A stretch of DNA of 64,000 nucleotides from positions 1,181,001 through 1,245,000 of the forward strand of contig NZ_CP029551.1 in NCBI RefSeq assembly GCF_003173735.1, read 5' to 3'. Shown piece after piece: positions 17,208 through 25,446 of this stretch. Origin of the DNA: Methylobacterium radiodurans. GTDB lineage: Bacteria; Pseudomonadota; Alphaproteobacteria; Rhizobiales; Beijerinckiaceae. The notes beneath the pieces are model-generated. The model worked only from the letters and a program-made list of their open reading frames with translations. It was not told the DNA's origin and made no database searches. Both the position numbers and the translations under genes were made by a program. Position 1 is the stretch's first letter, and each line of letters starts with the position of its first letter.

Positions 17208-17668
17208 GGTCGGCGGGCGCGTCGTCGCGCCCGTCACCCGCCCGGGACAAGGCCGGCGCCGCCTGTCAGGGAGCCTCGCGTTCCTGGCGGCCGTCAGCGC
17301 CTTCGGGACGCGCCGGAAGCGCGCTCACTGAGCGATACAAGGCATGGACGCGTGCGCCCCGAGGTCGGAGCAATCCGGCCAAGCCCCTCGCGGCCGCGAT
17401 CCGGCGTCGTGCGAGGGGCTCGCCGCGGAGGCGGGCGCCTGGACGGAGGTGCGCGCGACGCTCCTCGGCGCGATGAGACGCAGATCCGCTGCGGGGAGGC
17501 CGGCCTGCCCAGCCTCCTGCGGGTGCGCGAGCTGACCTGACCACGCGCCTCTCGGCCGGCCACGCCGACACGATCATCAACCACGTCATGTCGCGGAAGC
17601 AGGTCCTTGCCGCCGCGGCAACGGCGCGCCATCGTGCGGGCTCGCGATCCTGTGGGCTGAGAACGATC
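17208..17668. other. Intergenic, no gene seen
   Basis: About 460 bases with only arginine-rich shadow frames. It presumably carries the promoter of the hydratase-like gene at its right end. Confidence 0.5.
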
Positions 17669-18355
17669 ATGGCCGCACCCCTGCGCTTCGGCATCCTGAT
17701 GTTCCCGGACCTGATGCAGCTCGACCTCGCGGGGCCCGCCGAGGTGTTCGGCGCGGTGCCGGGCGCGGAGCTGCACCTACTCTGGAAGACGCGCGAGCCC
17801 GTCGCGAACAGCGCGGGCTGGCGCATGGTCCCGACCACGACCTTCGCCGACTGCCCGCCCCTCGACGTGGTCTGCGTGCCCGGCGGCCGCGGCCAGGTCG
17901 GGCTGATGGACGACGACGCGACGCTCGATTTCCTGCGCCGCGCCTCGGCGGGGGCCCGCTTCACCACCTCGGTCTGCACCGGCTCGCTGGTGCTCGGTGC
18001 GGCCGGCCTGCTGCGCGGCTACCGGGCCGCCTGCCACTGGATGTCGCGCGACCAGCTCGCGCTGCTCGGCGCGATCCCGGTGGCCGAGCGCGTGGTGCGC
18101 GACCGCGACCGGATCACCGGCGGCGGCGTGACGGCCGGAATCGATTTCGGTCTCACGGTCGTCGCCGAGCTCTGCGGCCCCGAGGCCGCCAAGCTGGTGC
18201 AGCTCGGCATCGAGTACGACCCGGCCCCGCCCTTCGCGGCGGGCTCGCCGGAGGGCGCCGGGCCGGACTTGGTGGCCCAGGCGGAGGCGCGGGCGAAGGG
18301 GCGGCAGGAGCAGCGCTGGGCGGCGACGCGGAAGGCGGCGGAGCGCCTCGCCTGA
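17669..18355 (+). CDS. inhA: Isonitrile hydratase-like DJ-1/PfpI family protein
   Basis: 228 residues, the same length as Pseudomonas isonitrile hydratase. It follows that family closely along its length: GILMFPDLMQLDLAGPAEVF, the VVCVPGGRGQ strand, the nucleophile elbow TSVCTGSLVLGAAGLL with the catalytic Cys, CHWMSRDQLALLGAIPV, then ITGGGVTAGIDFGLTVVAEL and the YDPAPPFAAGSPE tail. The predicted reaction is hydration of isonitriles to N-formamides in the cytoplasm. The ATG at 17669 is preferred; an upstream ATG at 17588 would add 27 basic residues. It is a single gene placed between the portal and terminase genes on the opposite strand, convergent with the terminase. Confidence 0.8.
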   Translation: MAAPLRFGILMFPDLMQLDLAGPAEVFGAVPGAELHLLWKTREPVANSAGWRMVPTTTFADCPPLDVVCVPGGRGQVGLMDDDATLDFLRRASAGARFTTSVCTGSLVLGAAGLLRGYRAACHWMSRDQLALLGAIPVAERVVRDRDRITGGGVTAGIDFGLTVVAELCGPEAAKLVQLGIEYDPAPPFAAGSPEGAGPDLVAQAEARAKGRQEQRWAATRKAAERLA

Positions 18356-18407
18356 CCGGGCGGGGACTGCATCGCGCGGATCGCGCGGCTCCGCCCGATC
18401 CGCCGCG

Positions 18408-19784
18408 TCAGAGCCCTCGGATCCGTGGCACTCCGCCGCCATCCAGCAGCAGCCCCGTCACCGCCCAGACCAGTGCGTCGAGCCGGTCGGGTGAGCCGCC
18501 TCCGCTCAAACCCTCCGGCCCGAAATCGCACAGCTCGTCCTCCAGGGCCGGGAGAGCACCGACATGGTGCACCCTTCCTTGAGCGTAGAGCAGCGAGACC
18601 GGCTCGGCCCGCAGGAACTTGCCCCGCGTGGCCCGCACAGGCGTGACCGGAACGGCCGGATCGCACTGCCGCAGCACGGAGGCCGCCATCTCGCCGCCCT
18701 GGTTCACCTCGACCACGAGAGAATCCGCCGCGAGGCGGTGGTAGAGCGCGAGCGCGGCGGCGGCCCAGGCTTCGGGCGTGGCACGCTGCAGGCTCGCATC
18801 GGCCAGGACGTAGGCGTGCTCGCCTGCGACACCCGCGGCGACGAGGCCGCAGGCGTCGGAGCGGGCCCCCGAACTCGCCGGCGGATCGACCGCCACCACG
18901 ATCCGGGCGAGCGGCGGCGCCGCCGCAACCCGGGCGGCCTCGATCCCGGCCCGGCTCCAGAGAGCGTCCGCGCGGTCCTCGATCAGCTCGCCGTCGAGTT
19001 CCTGCCGACCGAGCCGGGTGCCGCCGTAGCGCCCCATCACCGCCTCCAGGAAGGCGGGGGCGAGGTGCTCGGCGTTGTCGTGGGTGCGGGCGCGGCTCAC
19101 CGCGGTACGCGGGTCGGCGAGCAGACGGCGCAGCAGCGGGATCGACCGCGGCGTGGTGGTGACGAGGATGCGCGGGTGGCGCCCGAGCCGCAGGCCGAAT
19201 TGCAGCATGTCGAAGGCCGCCTCGGGCTGGCGCCACTTCGCCAGCTCGTCGCACCATGCGGCGCCGAACTGCGGGCCGCGCAGCGAGTCCGGATCCTCCG
19301 CAGAGAAACCCTGCGCCACCGCGCCGTTCGGCCAAGTGAGCCGGCGGCGGCTCGGCTGCCAGAGGGGACGCTGGCCACGGGCCGGGATGCCCAAGAGCCC
19401 CGAGGGTCCCTCGATCATCACCTCGCGCAGATCCGCGAAGGTCTCGGCCACCAGGGCGATGCGCCCGACGGGCTCGGCCGTGAAGGCCGGATCGCCCCGG
19501 GCCAGCGCGTCGACCCATTCCGCCCCCGTGCGGGTCTTGCCGCAGCCGCGCCCGCCGACGACGGCCCAGAGCGTCCAGGGCTCCGCCGCGGGGCAGGGGG
19601 GGAGCTGGTCGGCCCTGGCCTGGAGCAGCCAGTCACGCGCCAGAGCCCGCAGCGCAGGGGGCGGCAGGGTGCTCAGCGCATCCTCTAGATCCGCCGCGTG
19701 CGCGGTTGCCAGGGAGGCTGCCAAGGCGGCGCGCGAGGTCCGCGCGCAGGGCGGGGAGGTCGTCGGCGCCGTACCCGTCCGCAT
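18408..19784 (-). CDS. GTA large terminase subunit (g2-like)
   Basis: 458 residues. The ATPase half has VVGGRGCGKTRTGAEWVDAL (Walker A), GPQFGAAWCDELAKW (Walker B) and LRLGRHPRILVTTTPR (coupling motif). The RNase-H nuclease half has VVAVDPPASSG with the first acidic residue, LVVEVNQGGEMA and a C-terminal DRLDALVWAVTGLLLD. This is the DNA-packaging motor. The ATG at 19782-19784 has AGGAGG six bases upstream, so I keep it even though it lies 152 bases inside the small terminase gene; the first 35 residues have no family signature. The frame is intact. Confidence 0.9.
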   Translation of the reverse strand: MRTGTAPTTSPPCARTSRAALAASLATAHAADLEDALSTLPPPALRALARDWLLQARADQLPPCPAAEPWTLWAVVGGRGCGKTRTGAEWVDALARGDPAFTAEPVGRIALVAETFADLREVMIEGPSGLLGIPARGQRPLWQPSRRRLTWPNGAVAQGFSAEDPDSLRGPQFGAAWCDELAKWRQPEAAFDMLQFGLRLGRHPRILVTTTPRSIPLLRRLLADPRTAVSRARTHDNAEHLAPAFLEAVMGRYGGTRLGRQELDGELIEDRADALWSRAGIEAARVAAAPPLARIVVAVDPPASSGARSDACGLVAAGVAGEHAYVLADASLQRATPEAWAAAALALYHRLAADSLVVEVNQGGEMAASVLRQCDPAVPVTPVRATRGKFLRAEPVSLLYAQGRVHHVGALPALEDELCDFGPEGLSGGGSPDRLDALVWAVTGLLLDGGGVPRIRGL

Positions 19785-20244
19785 CGCCGCCCTCCTGAGG
19801 CAGAGCCAGTTCGTCGAGGAGCCGCTTGAGCCCGCCGAGGTCGCGCAGCACCCGGGCCGAGTCGATCACCGCCGGGCCGCCCGCCGCGAGCGCGGCGTCG
19901 AAGGCGGCGATCTGGCGGGCGACGTGGCCGCGGAGCGCTGCCCGCAGCGCCGGCCCGTCGGCCGCGTGGGCCGGGTCGAGCGAAGGCGGCGCGAGATCTG
20001 CCCGCGCCATCCGAGCCTCACGATCGATCCGCGTCGGCACTTCGCGGCGGGCGGCCGGCTGGTCCGCGGGGTTCACCGGGCCTGGCCGCGCTGCGCGCCA
20101 GCCACCGGCGGCGGCCCAGCCGCGCAGCGTGCCGGTCTTGATGGCGAGTTCGGCCGCGATGGCGGTCATGGGGCGCGCGGACTCGCGCACGAGGCGCTCG
20201 GCCTCTGCACGCTGCTCCGGCGTGTAGGGGCTGACCCGCTGCAT
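19633..20244 (-). CDS. GTA small terminase-like protein (g1-like)
   Basis: 203 residues at the head of the cluster. The N-terminal 50 residues form a helix-turn-helix (SPYTPEQRAEAERLVRESAR, then ITAELAIKTGTLRGWAAAGGW-like, read here as AAELAIKTGTLRGW). A helical middle contains ARQIAAFDAALAAG and DSARVLRDLGGLKRLLDEL, the expected small-terminase oligomerisation helices. Its end overlaps the large terminase by 152 bases in a different frame, and the last 35 residues are low-complexity, so it may be longer at the C-terminus than related proteins. Small terminases recognise DNA and stimulate the motor; in GTAs the protein is adapted to non-specific packaging. Confidence 0.75.
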   Translation of the reverse strand: MQRVSPYTPEQRAEAERLVRESARPMTAIAAELAIKTGTLRGWAAAGGWRAARPGPVNPADQPAARREVPTRIDREARMARADLAPPSLDPAHAADGPALRAALRGHVARQIAAFDAALAAGGPAVIDSARVLRDLGGLKRLLDELALPQEGGDADGYGADDLPALRADLARRLGSLPGNRARGGSRGCAEHPAAPCAAGSGA

Positions 20245-20524
20245 CGCCGTCTCTCGTCACACTTCTGGAGAATGCCTGTACCCTAACCCAGGAGCGTCGC
20301 GCTGTCAATGACAAAAAGCATATCATAGGTCAAAATACAGATCATGCTGAACCCTGTGGTTTCGACGAAGACATGGCGCCCTGATCTATGTTAGGCCCGT
20401 CGCGGTCCGGGCCGGTGCCCTGAGAGGCGGGGAACGGCGCTCATCCCGACACGTTGACCGGCGCCCACCCGCGCATGCCGGTCTGCATGGCGGCCAGGGC
20501 GCGGGCGTCCGAGTTGGGAACGGC

Positions 20525-21562
20525 ATGGCGGTCGAGACACCAGGAGGCGCGGGGGTGGGCGAGACCGCCGCACTGAGCGACAGCTTCCGGCGCTTCGCCG
20601 ATTCCGTGCCGCTGATGATGTGGCGCTCCGATGAATCGGGCCGGCCGATCCACCACAACGAGTGCTGGCTGGAATTCACCGGGCGCAGCCTCGACGAGGA
20701 GCTGGCCCAGGACTGGCGCCGCGGTCTCCATCCGGACGATTTCGAGCGCCACGCGCGCGTGGTCGCCGACGCCTTCGCCGCCCGCGCGCACTTCACGGTG
20801 GAGTTCCGCCTGCGCCGGCACGACGGAGCCTATCGCTGGCTCCTCGATACGGCACGCCCGCTCGTAGAGGATGGCCGCTTCCTGGGCTATCTCGGCTCCT
20901 GCTTCGACATCACCGACCGCAAGCATGCCGAGGAGCACATCGAGCACGCGCTCGCCGAGAAGGAGACGCTGCTCGCCGAGGTCTACCACCGGGTGCGCAA
21001 CAACCTCCAGGTGATGGTCAGCCTGATCGGCCTCTACGGTCGGGCCGCGCCCGATCCCTGCCGCGGGTCCTTCGAGGCGCTCGGCCAGCGGGTCCGCGCG
21101 ATCGCGCTGGTGCAGCAGCACCTGCACGAGGCCCCCCACATCGCGAGCATCGACCTCAAGGACTACCTCCATCGGCTGGCCTCGGGCCTGGGCCAGCTGC
21201 GGCGCGCCGGGCGGATCAGCGTGCAGGTCGGCGGCACCGGGACCGGCCTCGTCGAGCCGCGCACCGCCAACGCGCTCGGCATGATCGTGGCGGAGGTCGT
21301 GGCCGAGTGCCTGGACGCCACGGCGGAATCGGTCGCCTGCCCGATCACCATCGAGATCCAGGCCGGGGCCGGCGCGCCGGTGCGGCTCTCGATCGTCTCG
21401 GGCGCGAGCGAGGCGGACCAGCCCGGCCGGCCCAACGTGCCGAAGCTCGGGCCCCGCCTGATCGCCGCCTACGCGGCCCAGGCCGAGATCGCCGTGAGCG
21501 GGACCGCGACGGCGGCCGATCCCCTCCTGCTGCACCTGCCCGAGGCGCGCGTGCGGACCTGA
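20525..21562 (+). CDS. PAS sensor histidine kinase (HisKA_2 type) with degenerate ATPase domain
   Basis: 345 residues. A PAS-3 domain covers about 20-135 (PLMMWRSDESGRP, WRRGLHPDDFERHARVV, GSCFDITDRK). A HisKA_2 dimerisation domain follows with the phospho-acceptor His at 155 (EVYHRVRNNLQVMVSLIGL). The catalytic part is odd: where the N box should read NE-L-x-TNA, residues 251-265 read LGMIVAEVVAECLDA with no Asn, and the DxGxG loop is missing. A PKLGPRLIAAYA stretch recalls the G2 region. ATP binding is therefore doubtful and the protein may be a sensor or phosphoryl-transfer partner. No response regulator is adjacent; sufE follows 66 bases later. Confidence 0.8.
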   Translation: MAVETPGGAGVGETAALSDSFRRFADSVPLMMWRSDESGRPIHHNECWLEFTGRSLDEELAQDWRRGLHPDDFERHARVVADAFAARAHFTVEFRLRRHDGAYRWLLDTARPLVEDGRFLGYLGSCFDITDRKHAEEHIEHALAEKETLLAEVYHRVRNNLQVMVSLIGLYGRAAPDPCRGSFEALGQRVRAIALVQQHLHEAPHIASIDLKDYLHRLASGLGQLRRAGRISVQVGGTGTGLVEPRTANALGMIVAEVVAECLDATAESVACPITIEIQAGAGAPVRLSIVSGASEADQPGRPNVPKLGPRLIAAYAAQAEIAVSGTATAADPLLLHLPEARVRT

Positions 21563-21628
21563 CCCGGTTCGCAGCGGGCGCGCGCCGCCTATATAGGCCC
21601 CGACCCCCGCAGCACGACGCAGGCCCGG

Positions 21629-22051
21629 ATGCTTCCCCCGATCGCGACCATCATCGAGAATTTCGCGTTCATCGAGGACGACTACATGCGCCTCGAATAC
21701 CTGATCGAGCTCGGCCGCGCCCTGCCCGAGATGCCGGAGGCGCTGCGCACGCAGGAGAACCGCGTCCACGGCTGCGAGAGCCAGGTCTGGATCGACACCG
21801 CGGTCGCCGATACACCGGAGGGACCGCGACTCGTCCTGCACGGGTTCAGCGACTCCTTCGTGGTCAAGGGCTTCGTGGCGCTCATGGTGGCGCTCTACAC
21901 CGGCAAGAGCCCGCGCGAGGCCGCCGAGACGGACGGGTTCGACCTGTTCCGGCAGCTGCATTTCGGCGCCCACGTGACCTCGAAGCGCTCGAACGGCGTG
22001 CGCGCCATGGTCGAGCGCATCAATCGCGACGCGGCGCGGCTCACGGCCTGA
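21629..22051 (+). CDS. sufE: Cysteine desulfuration protein SufE
   Basis: 140 residues, standard length. The SufE signature is intact: IIENFAFIEDDYMRLEYLIELG at the N-terminus, the active-site Cys in NRVHGCESQVW, then SDSFVVKGFVALMVALYTGK and a C-terminal SKRSNGVRAMVERIN. SufE accepts sulfur from SufS and passes it to the SufBCD scaffold during Fe-S cluster assembly in the cytoplasm. No other suf gene is nearby, which is common in Rhizobiales. Confidence 0.95.
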   Translation: MLPPIATIIENFAFIEDDYMRLEYLIELGRALPEMPEALRTQENRVHGCESQVWIDTAVADTPEGPRLVLHGFSDSFVVKGFVALMVALYTGKSPREAAETDGFDLFRQLHFGAHVTSKRSNGVRAMVERINRDAARLTA

Positions 22052-22098
22052 ACGCCGTGCCTGGCGGCCCCCGGGAACCCCGAGGACGGGCCGCACCC

Positions 22099-22977
22099 TC
22101 AGGCGCTCTCCCGCCACAGGCGCATCCGGGCGCGGTCCGGGCCGGTGGCGGCGCGCTCCAGGCCGTAATGCTCGGCGAGCCGCCCGAGGGCGATGCGCGC
22201 CACCACCTTGGCCGAGCGCGCCGGCCAGCGCCGCTCGGCCTCGATGCGCTCCAGGCCCTTCAGCTCGCCGCAGAGGTCGATCAGGAGGTTGGCTAGGTCG
22301 CCGCCCACCGCGTCGAGGGCGCCGCGCACGCGCTGGCGGGCCGCCACCACCGCGTCGGAGGCCGCGGCCGGGTCGCGCGGGCCGGAGCCGTCGACCCGCT
22401 CCGCGCCCCAGTTCACGCCGAGCCGCGGCGTCATCCGGGCGACCGTGATGTCGCGGCGCAGCCGCTCGCCCGCCTCGAAGGCGGCCGGCTCCAGAAGCGG
22501 CCGCCCGTCGCTGCCGCGGCGCCGGGCCATCCAGGCGACCGGGCTCTCGGAGGCGTCGCGCAGGCGCGGCGCCGCAGGTGCCGCCGCGTTGGCTCCCGCC
22601 GGCTCCTCCTCGGGCACGAGGTCGAGATGCTGGGCCAGGAAGGCGCTCCCCTCGGGTGCCGCCTCACGCCGCAGGCGGGCGCGGCCGGCCGGGCCGAGGA
22701 CGAGATGGCGCCGGTTCTCAAGTTCGGGCCGAACAAGATCCTGCGCCAGGAGCTGCTCGCCGGCTGCGACCGGAAAGCGCCCGCCGCCGAGCGAGATGCC
22801 CTCCCGGCCCGACCGCACGATCAGCGCGGCCCCGTCGAGCGGATCCGCGAAGGCGTAGGCACCGGGCTGCGCGAGCGCCGCGAGCAGCCGTTCCGCGGCC
22901 CGGGTGATCGCGCCCTGGGCCGGCCGGGTCGGACCCTGGTTGCGCCGAAGACCTCGATCGACGGTGTTCTTGTTCAT
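22099..22977 (-). CDS. DUF6456 domain protein
   Basis: 292 residues. The C-terminal half carries the DUF6456 pattern: ESPVAWMARRRGSDGRPLLE, AFEAGERLRRDITVARMTPRLGVNW and VGGDLANLLIDLCGELKGLERIEAERRWPARSAKVVARIALGRLAEHYGL (read in pieces). The N-terminal half has helices that could form a winged helix with AAERLLAALAQPGAYAF. Family members in alphaproteobacteria are thought to bind DNA, but no target is known. The ATG at 22975-22977 fits the family; an upstream frame to 23031 lacks support. It is divergent from ptrB across a 332-base spacer with a repeated palindromic motif. Confidence 0.75.
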   Translation of the reverse strand: MNKNTVDRGLRRNQGPTRPAQGAITRAAERLLAALAQPGAYAFADPLDGAALIVRSGREGISLGGGRFPVAAGEQLLAQDLVRPELENRRHLVLGPAGRARLRREAAPEGSAFLAQHLDLVPEEEPAGANAAAPAAPRLRDASESPVAWMARRRGSDGRPLLEPAAFEAGERLRRDITVARMTPRLGVNWGAERVDGSGPRDPAAASDAVVAARQRVRGALDAVGGDLANLLIDLCGELKGLERIEAERRWPARSAKVVARIALGRLAEHYGLERAATGPDRARMRLWRESA

Positions 22978-23309
22978 GCTTTGTTCCAAATCAGAACGCG
23001 CCGTGCTGGCGACCGTAGGTTGCTGGAACACCGTCCCAAGTCAAGGCTTGACGCATTTCGGTTATGCACAGGCCCGCTCCTGGATCGACCATGATCGTGT
23101 ATCCAAGCCTGGCCGCGTCAAGGCTTGCGGAGACTCGCATGACTGAATGCGGTTCGTTTCTGTCCTGGAAAAAAGCAACCTGAGAGATATTTTCGCCGAC
23201 CCGGCTCGATCCATTCCTGAACCGGACATGGCGCGCGCATCTTGTCCTCGGGCGGAGACAGGTTCACCTGTCTCCTTCCGTATCCGGATCCGGTGAGCGA
23301 CAGCCCAGC
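22978..23309. promoter_or_regulatory. Divergent promoter region with a repeated GTCAAGGCTTG motif
   Basis: The motif occurs at 23040-23050, where it extends to a 13-base palindrome with GTCAAG/CTTGAC arms, and again at 23117-23127. Two copies 77 bases apart between divergent genes could be operator sites. No gene is seen. Confidence 0.35.
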
Positions 23310-25442
23310 ATGGCCCCGACGAGTTCAGCCTTCCCGCCACGCTCCGACGCGTCGGTCGCCGAGCGCCGGCCGCACGCCTACGCGGTGCACGGCCGTCAGA
23401 TCACCGACGACTACGCCTGGCTGAAGGCCGAGAACTGGCAGGCGGTGCTGAAGGACCCGGCCGCGCTTCCCGCCGACATCGCCGCCTACCTCAACGCCGA
23501 GAACGCCTACGCGGAGGCGATGCTGGCCGAGGTCGGGCCCTTGCGGAAGACGCTGGTGGCCGAGATGCGCGGGCGCATCCGCGAGGACGACAGCGGCGTG
23601 CCGGATCCGGACGGGCCGTGGAGCTACTACACCCGCCACCGCGAGGGCGGGCAGCACCCGCTGGTCTGCCGCCGCCCGCGCGACCCGAGCCGGCCGGAGG
23701 ATCTCGGCGCCGAGACCGACGAGGTGATCCTGATCGACGGCGACCGCGAGGGCGCGGGGCTCGCCTTCTTCGAGATCGCGGCGGCGGTCCACGCGGACGA
23801 TCACGGACGCCTCGCCTGGAGCGCCGACACCAAGGGCTCCGAACTCTACACCATCCGGGTGCGCGACCTCGCGACCGGGCAGGACCTCGACGACCGGGTC
23901 GAGGCCACCTCCGGCGAGGCCGTCTGGGGGGGCGACGGGCAGAGCTTCTGGTACGTCGCGGTCGACGCCAACCACCGCCCCGCCAAGGTGATGCGCCACC
24001 GGGTCGGCACGGCGCAGAGCGAAGACGAGGTCGTCTACAGCGAGCCGGATCCCGGCTACTTCGTCCATATCGGGCAGACGCAGTCCGGCGCCTACCTCAC
24101 GGTGACGGCGAGCGACCACGAGACCTCGGAGGTCCACCTGCTCGACCGGCACGCCGCGCACGCGCCGCTGCGGGTGGTGCAGCCGCGCGAGCCCTTGCTG
24201 ATCTACTCGGTCGAGCACCGGGGCGCGGACCTCTACATCCTCACCAACGCGGATGGGGCCGAGGACTTCAAGATCGTCACCGCGCCGCTGGCGACGCCCG
24301 GCCGCGCACACTGGCGCGATCTCGTGCCCTACCGGGCCGGCGTGATGATCCGCCACCTCCATCTGCTGGAGAACCACCTCGTCCGCCTGGAGATCGAGAA
24401 CGCCCGGCCCCGCATCATCGTGCGCGATCTCGGCACCGCCGAGGAGCACGCCGTAGCGTTTGCCGAGGAGGCCTACTCGTTGGGGCTTCAGTCCGGTCAC
24501 GCCTTCGCCACGCCGGTGATCCGCTTCGTCTACTCCTCGATGACGACGCCGGCCGAGACCTGGGACTACGACTGCGCCACCCGCGAGCGGGTCCTGCGCA
24601 AGCGCCAGACCGTGCCGAGCGGACACGACCCGGCGGCCTACGTCACGCGCCGCCTCTTCGCCACGGCCCCGGACGGCGAGCAGGTGCCGATTTCCCTGCT
24701 GCACCGGCGCGACCTACCGCTGGACGGCAGCGCGCCGCTGCTCCTCTACGGCTACGGCTCCTACGGCACGCTGATGCCGGCGGCCTTCCGCACGAACCTG
24801 CTCTCGCTGGTCGATCGCGGCTTCGTCTACGCCATCGCGCATGTCCGCGGCGGCACCGAGAAGGGCTGGCGCTGGTACCTCGACGGCAAGCGCGAGAAGA
24901 AGCCCAACACCTTCTCCGACTTCGTGGCCTGCGCGCGCGCCCTGATCGCGGCGCAGTACACCGCCGAGAAGAAGATCGTGGCCCATGGCGGCAGCGCGGG
25001 CGGCATGCTCATGGGCGCCGTCGCCAACCTCGCCCCCGAACTTTTCGCGGGAATCGTGGCCGACGTCCCCTTCGTGGACGTGCTGAACACGATGCTCGAC
25101 GGCGACCTGCCGCTGACGCCACCCGAATGGCCCGAATGGGGCAACCCGGCCGAGAGCGAGGAGGCCTTCCGCACCATCCTGTCCTACTCGCCCTACGAGA
25201 ACGTGGCGCCGAAGGCCTACCCGGCGATCCTGGCGCTCGGCGGCCTCACCGACCCGCGGGTGACTTATTGGGAGCCGGCCAAGTGGGTGGCGCGCCTGCG
25301 CGCCACCATGACGGGGGGCGGCCCCGTCATCCTGCGCATCAACATGGAGGCCGGCCACGGGGGCGCGGCCGGGCGCTTCGACCGGCTGGAGGAGGTCGGG
25401 CTGATCTACGCCTTCGCGCTGATGGCGGTGGGGAAGGCATGA
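23310..25442 (+). CDS. ptrB: Oligopeptidase B (S9A family)
   Basis: 710 residues, the usual size. The N-terminal 400 residues form the beta-propeller gate (ITDDYAWLKAENWQAVLKDP, EVGPLRKTLVAEMRGRI). The hydrolase domain has the Ser nucleophile at about 562 (HGGSAGGMLMG), the Asp in GGLTDPRVTYWEPAKW and the His at about 683 (EAGHGGAAGRFD). GYGSYG and HVRGGTEKGWRWYLDGK are family hallmarks. It cleaves short peptides after basic residues, normally in the cytoplasm; no signal peptide is seen. Its stop is four bases from the stop of the convergent AsmA gene. Confidence 0.93.
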   Translation: MAPTSSAFPPRSDASVAERRPHAYAVHGRQITDDYAWLKAENWQAVLKDPAALPADIAAYLNAENAYAEAMLAEVGPLRKTLVAEMRGRIREDDSGVPDPDGPWSYYTRHREGGQHPLVCRRPRDPSRPEDLGAETDEVILIDGDREGAGLAFFEIAAAVHADDHGRLAWSADTKGSELYTIRVRDLATGQDLDDRVEATSGEAVWGGDGQSFWYVAVDANHRPAKVMRHRVGTAQSEDEVVYSEPDPGYFVHIGQTQSGAYLTVTASDHETSEVHLLDRHAAHAPLRVVQPREPLLIYSVEHRGADLYILTNADGAEDFKIVTAPLATPGRAHWRDLVPYRAGVMIRHLHLLENHLVRLEIENARPRIIVRDLGTAEEHAVAFAEEAYSLGLQSGHAFATPVIRFVYSSMTTPAETWDYDCATRERVLRKRQTVPSGHDPAAYVTRRLFATAPDGEQVPISLLHRRDLPLDGSAPLLLYGYGSYGTLMPAAFRTNLLSLVDRGFVYAIAHVRGGTEKGWRWYLDGKREKKPNTFSDFVACARALIAAQYTAEKKIVAHGGSAGGMLMGAVANLAPELFAGIVADVPFVDVLNTMLDGDLPLTPPEWPEWGNPAESEEAFRTILSYSPYENVAPKAYPAILALGGLTDPRVTYWEPAKWVARLRATMTGGGPVILRINMEAGHGGAAGRFDRLEEVGLIYAFALMAVGKA

Positions 25443-25446
25443 CCGT

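Noticed and set aside
9440..20244. Active prophage
   Set aside because: No integrase, repressor, replication, lysis or tail genes; gene order matches a GTA head cluster instead.
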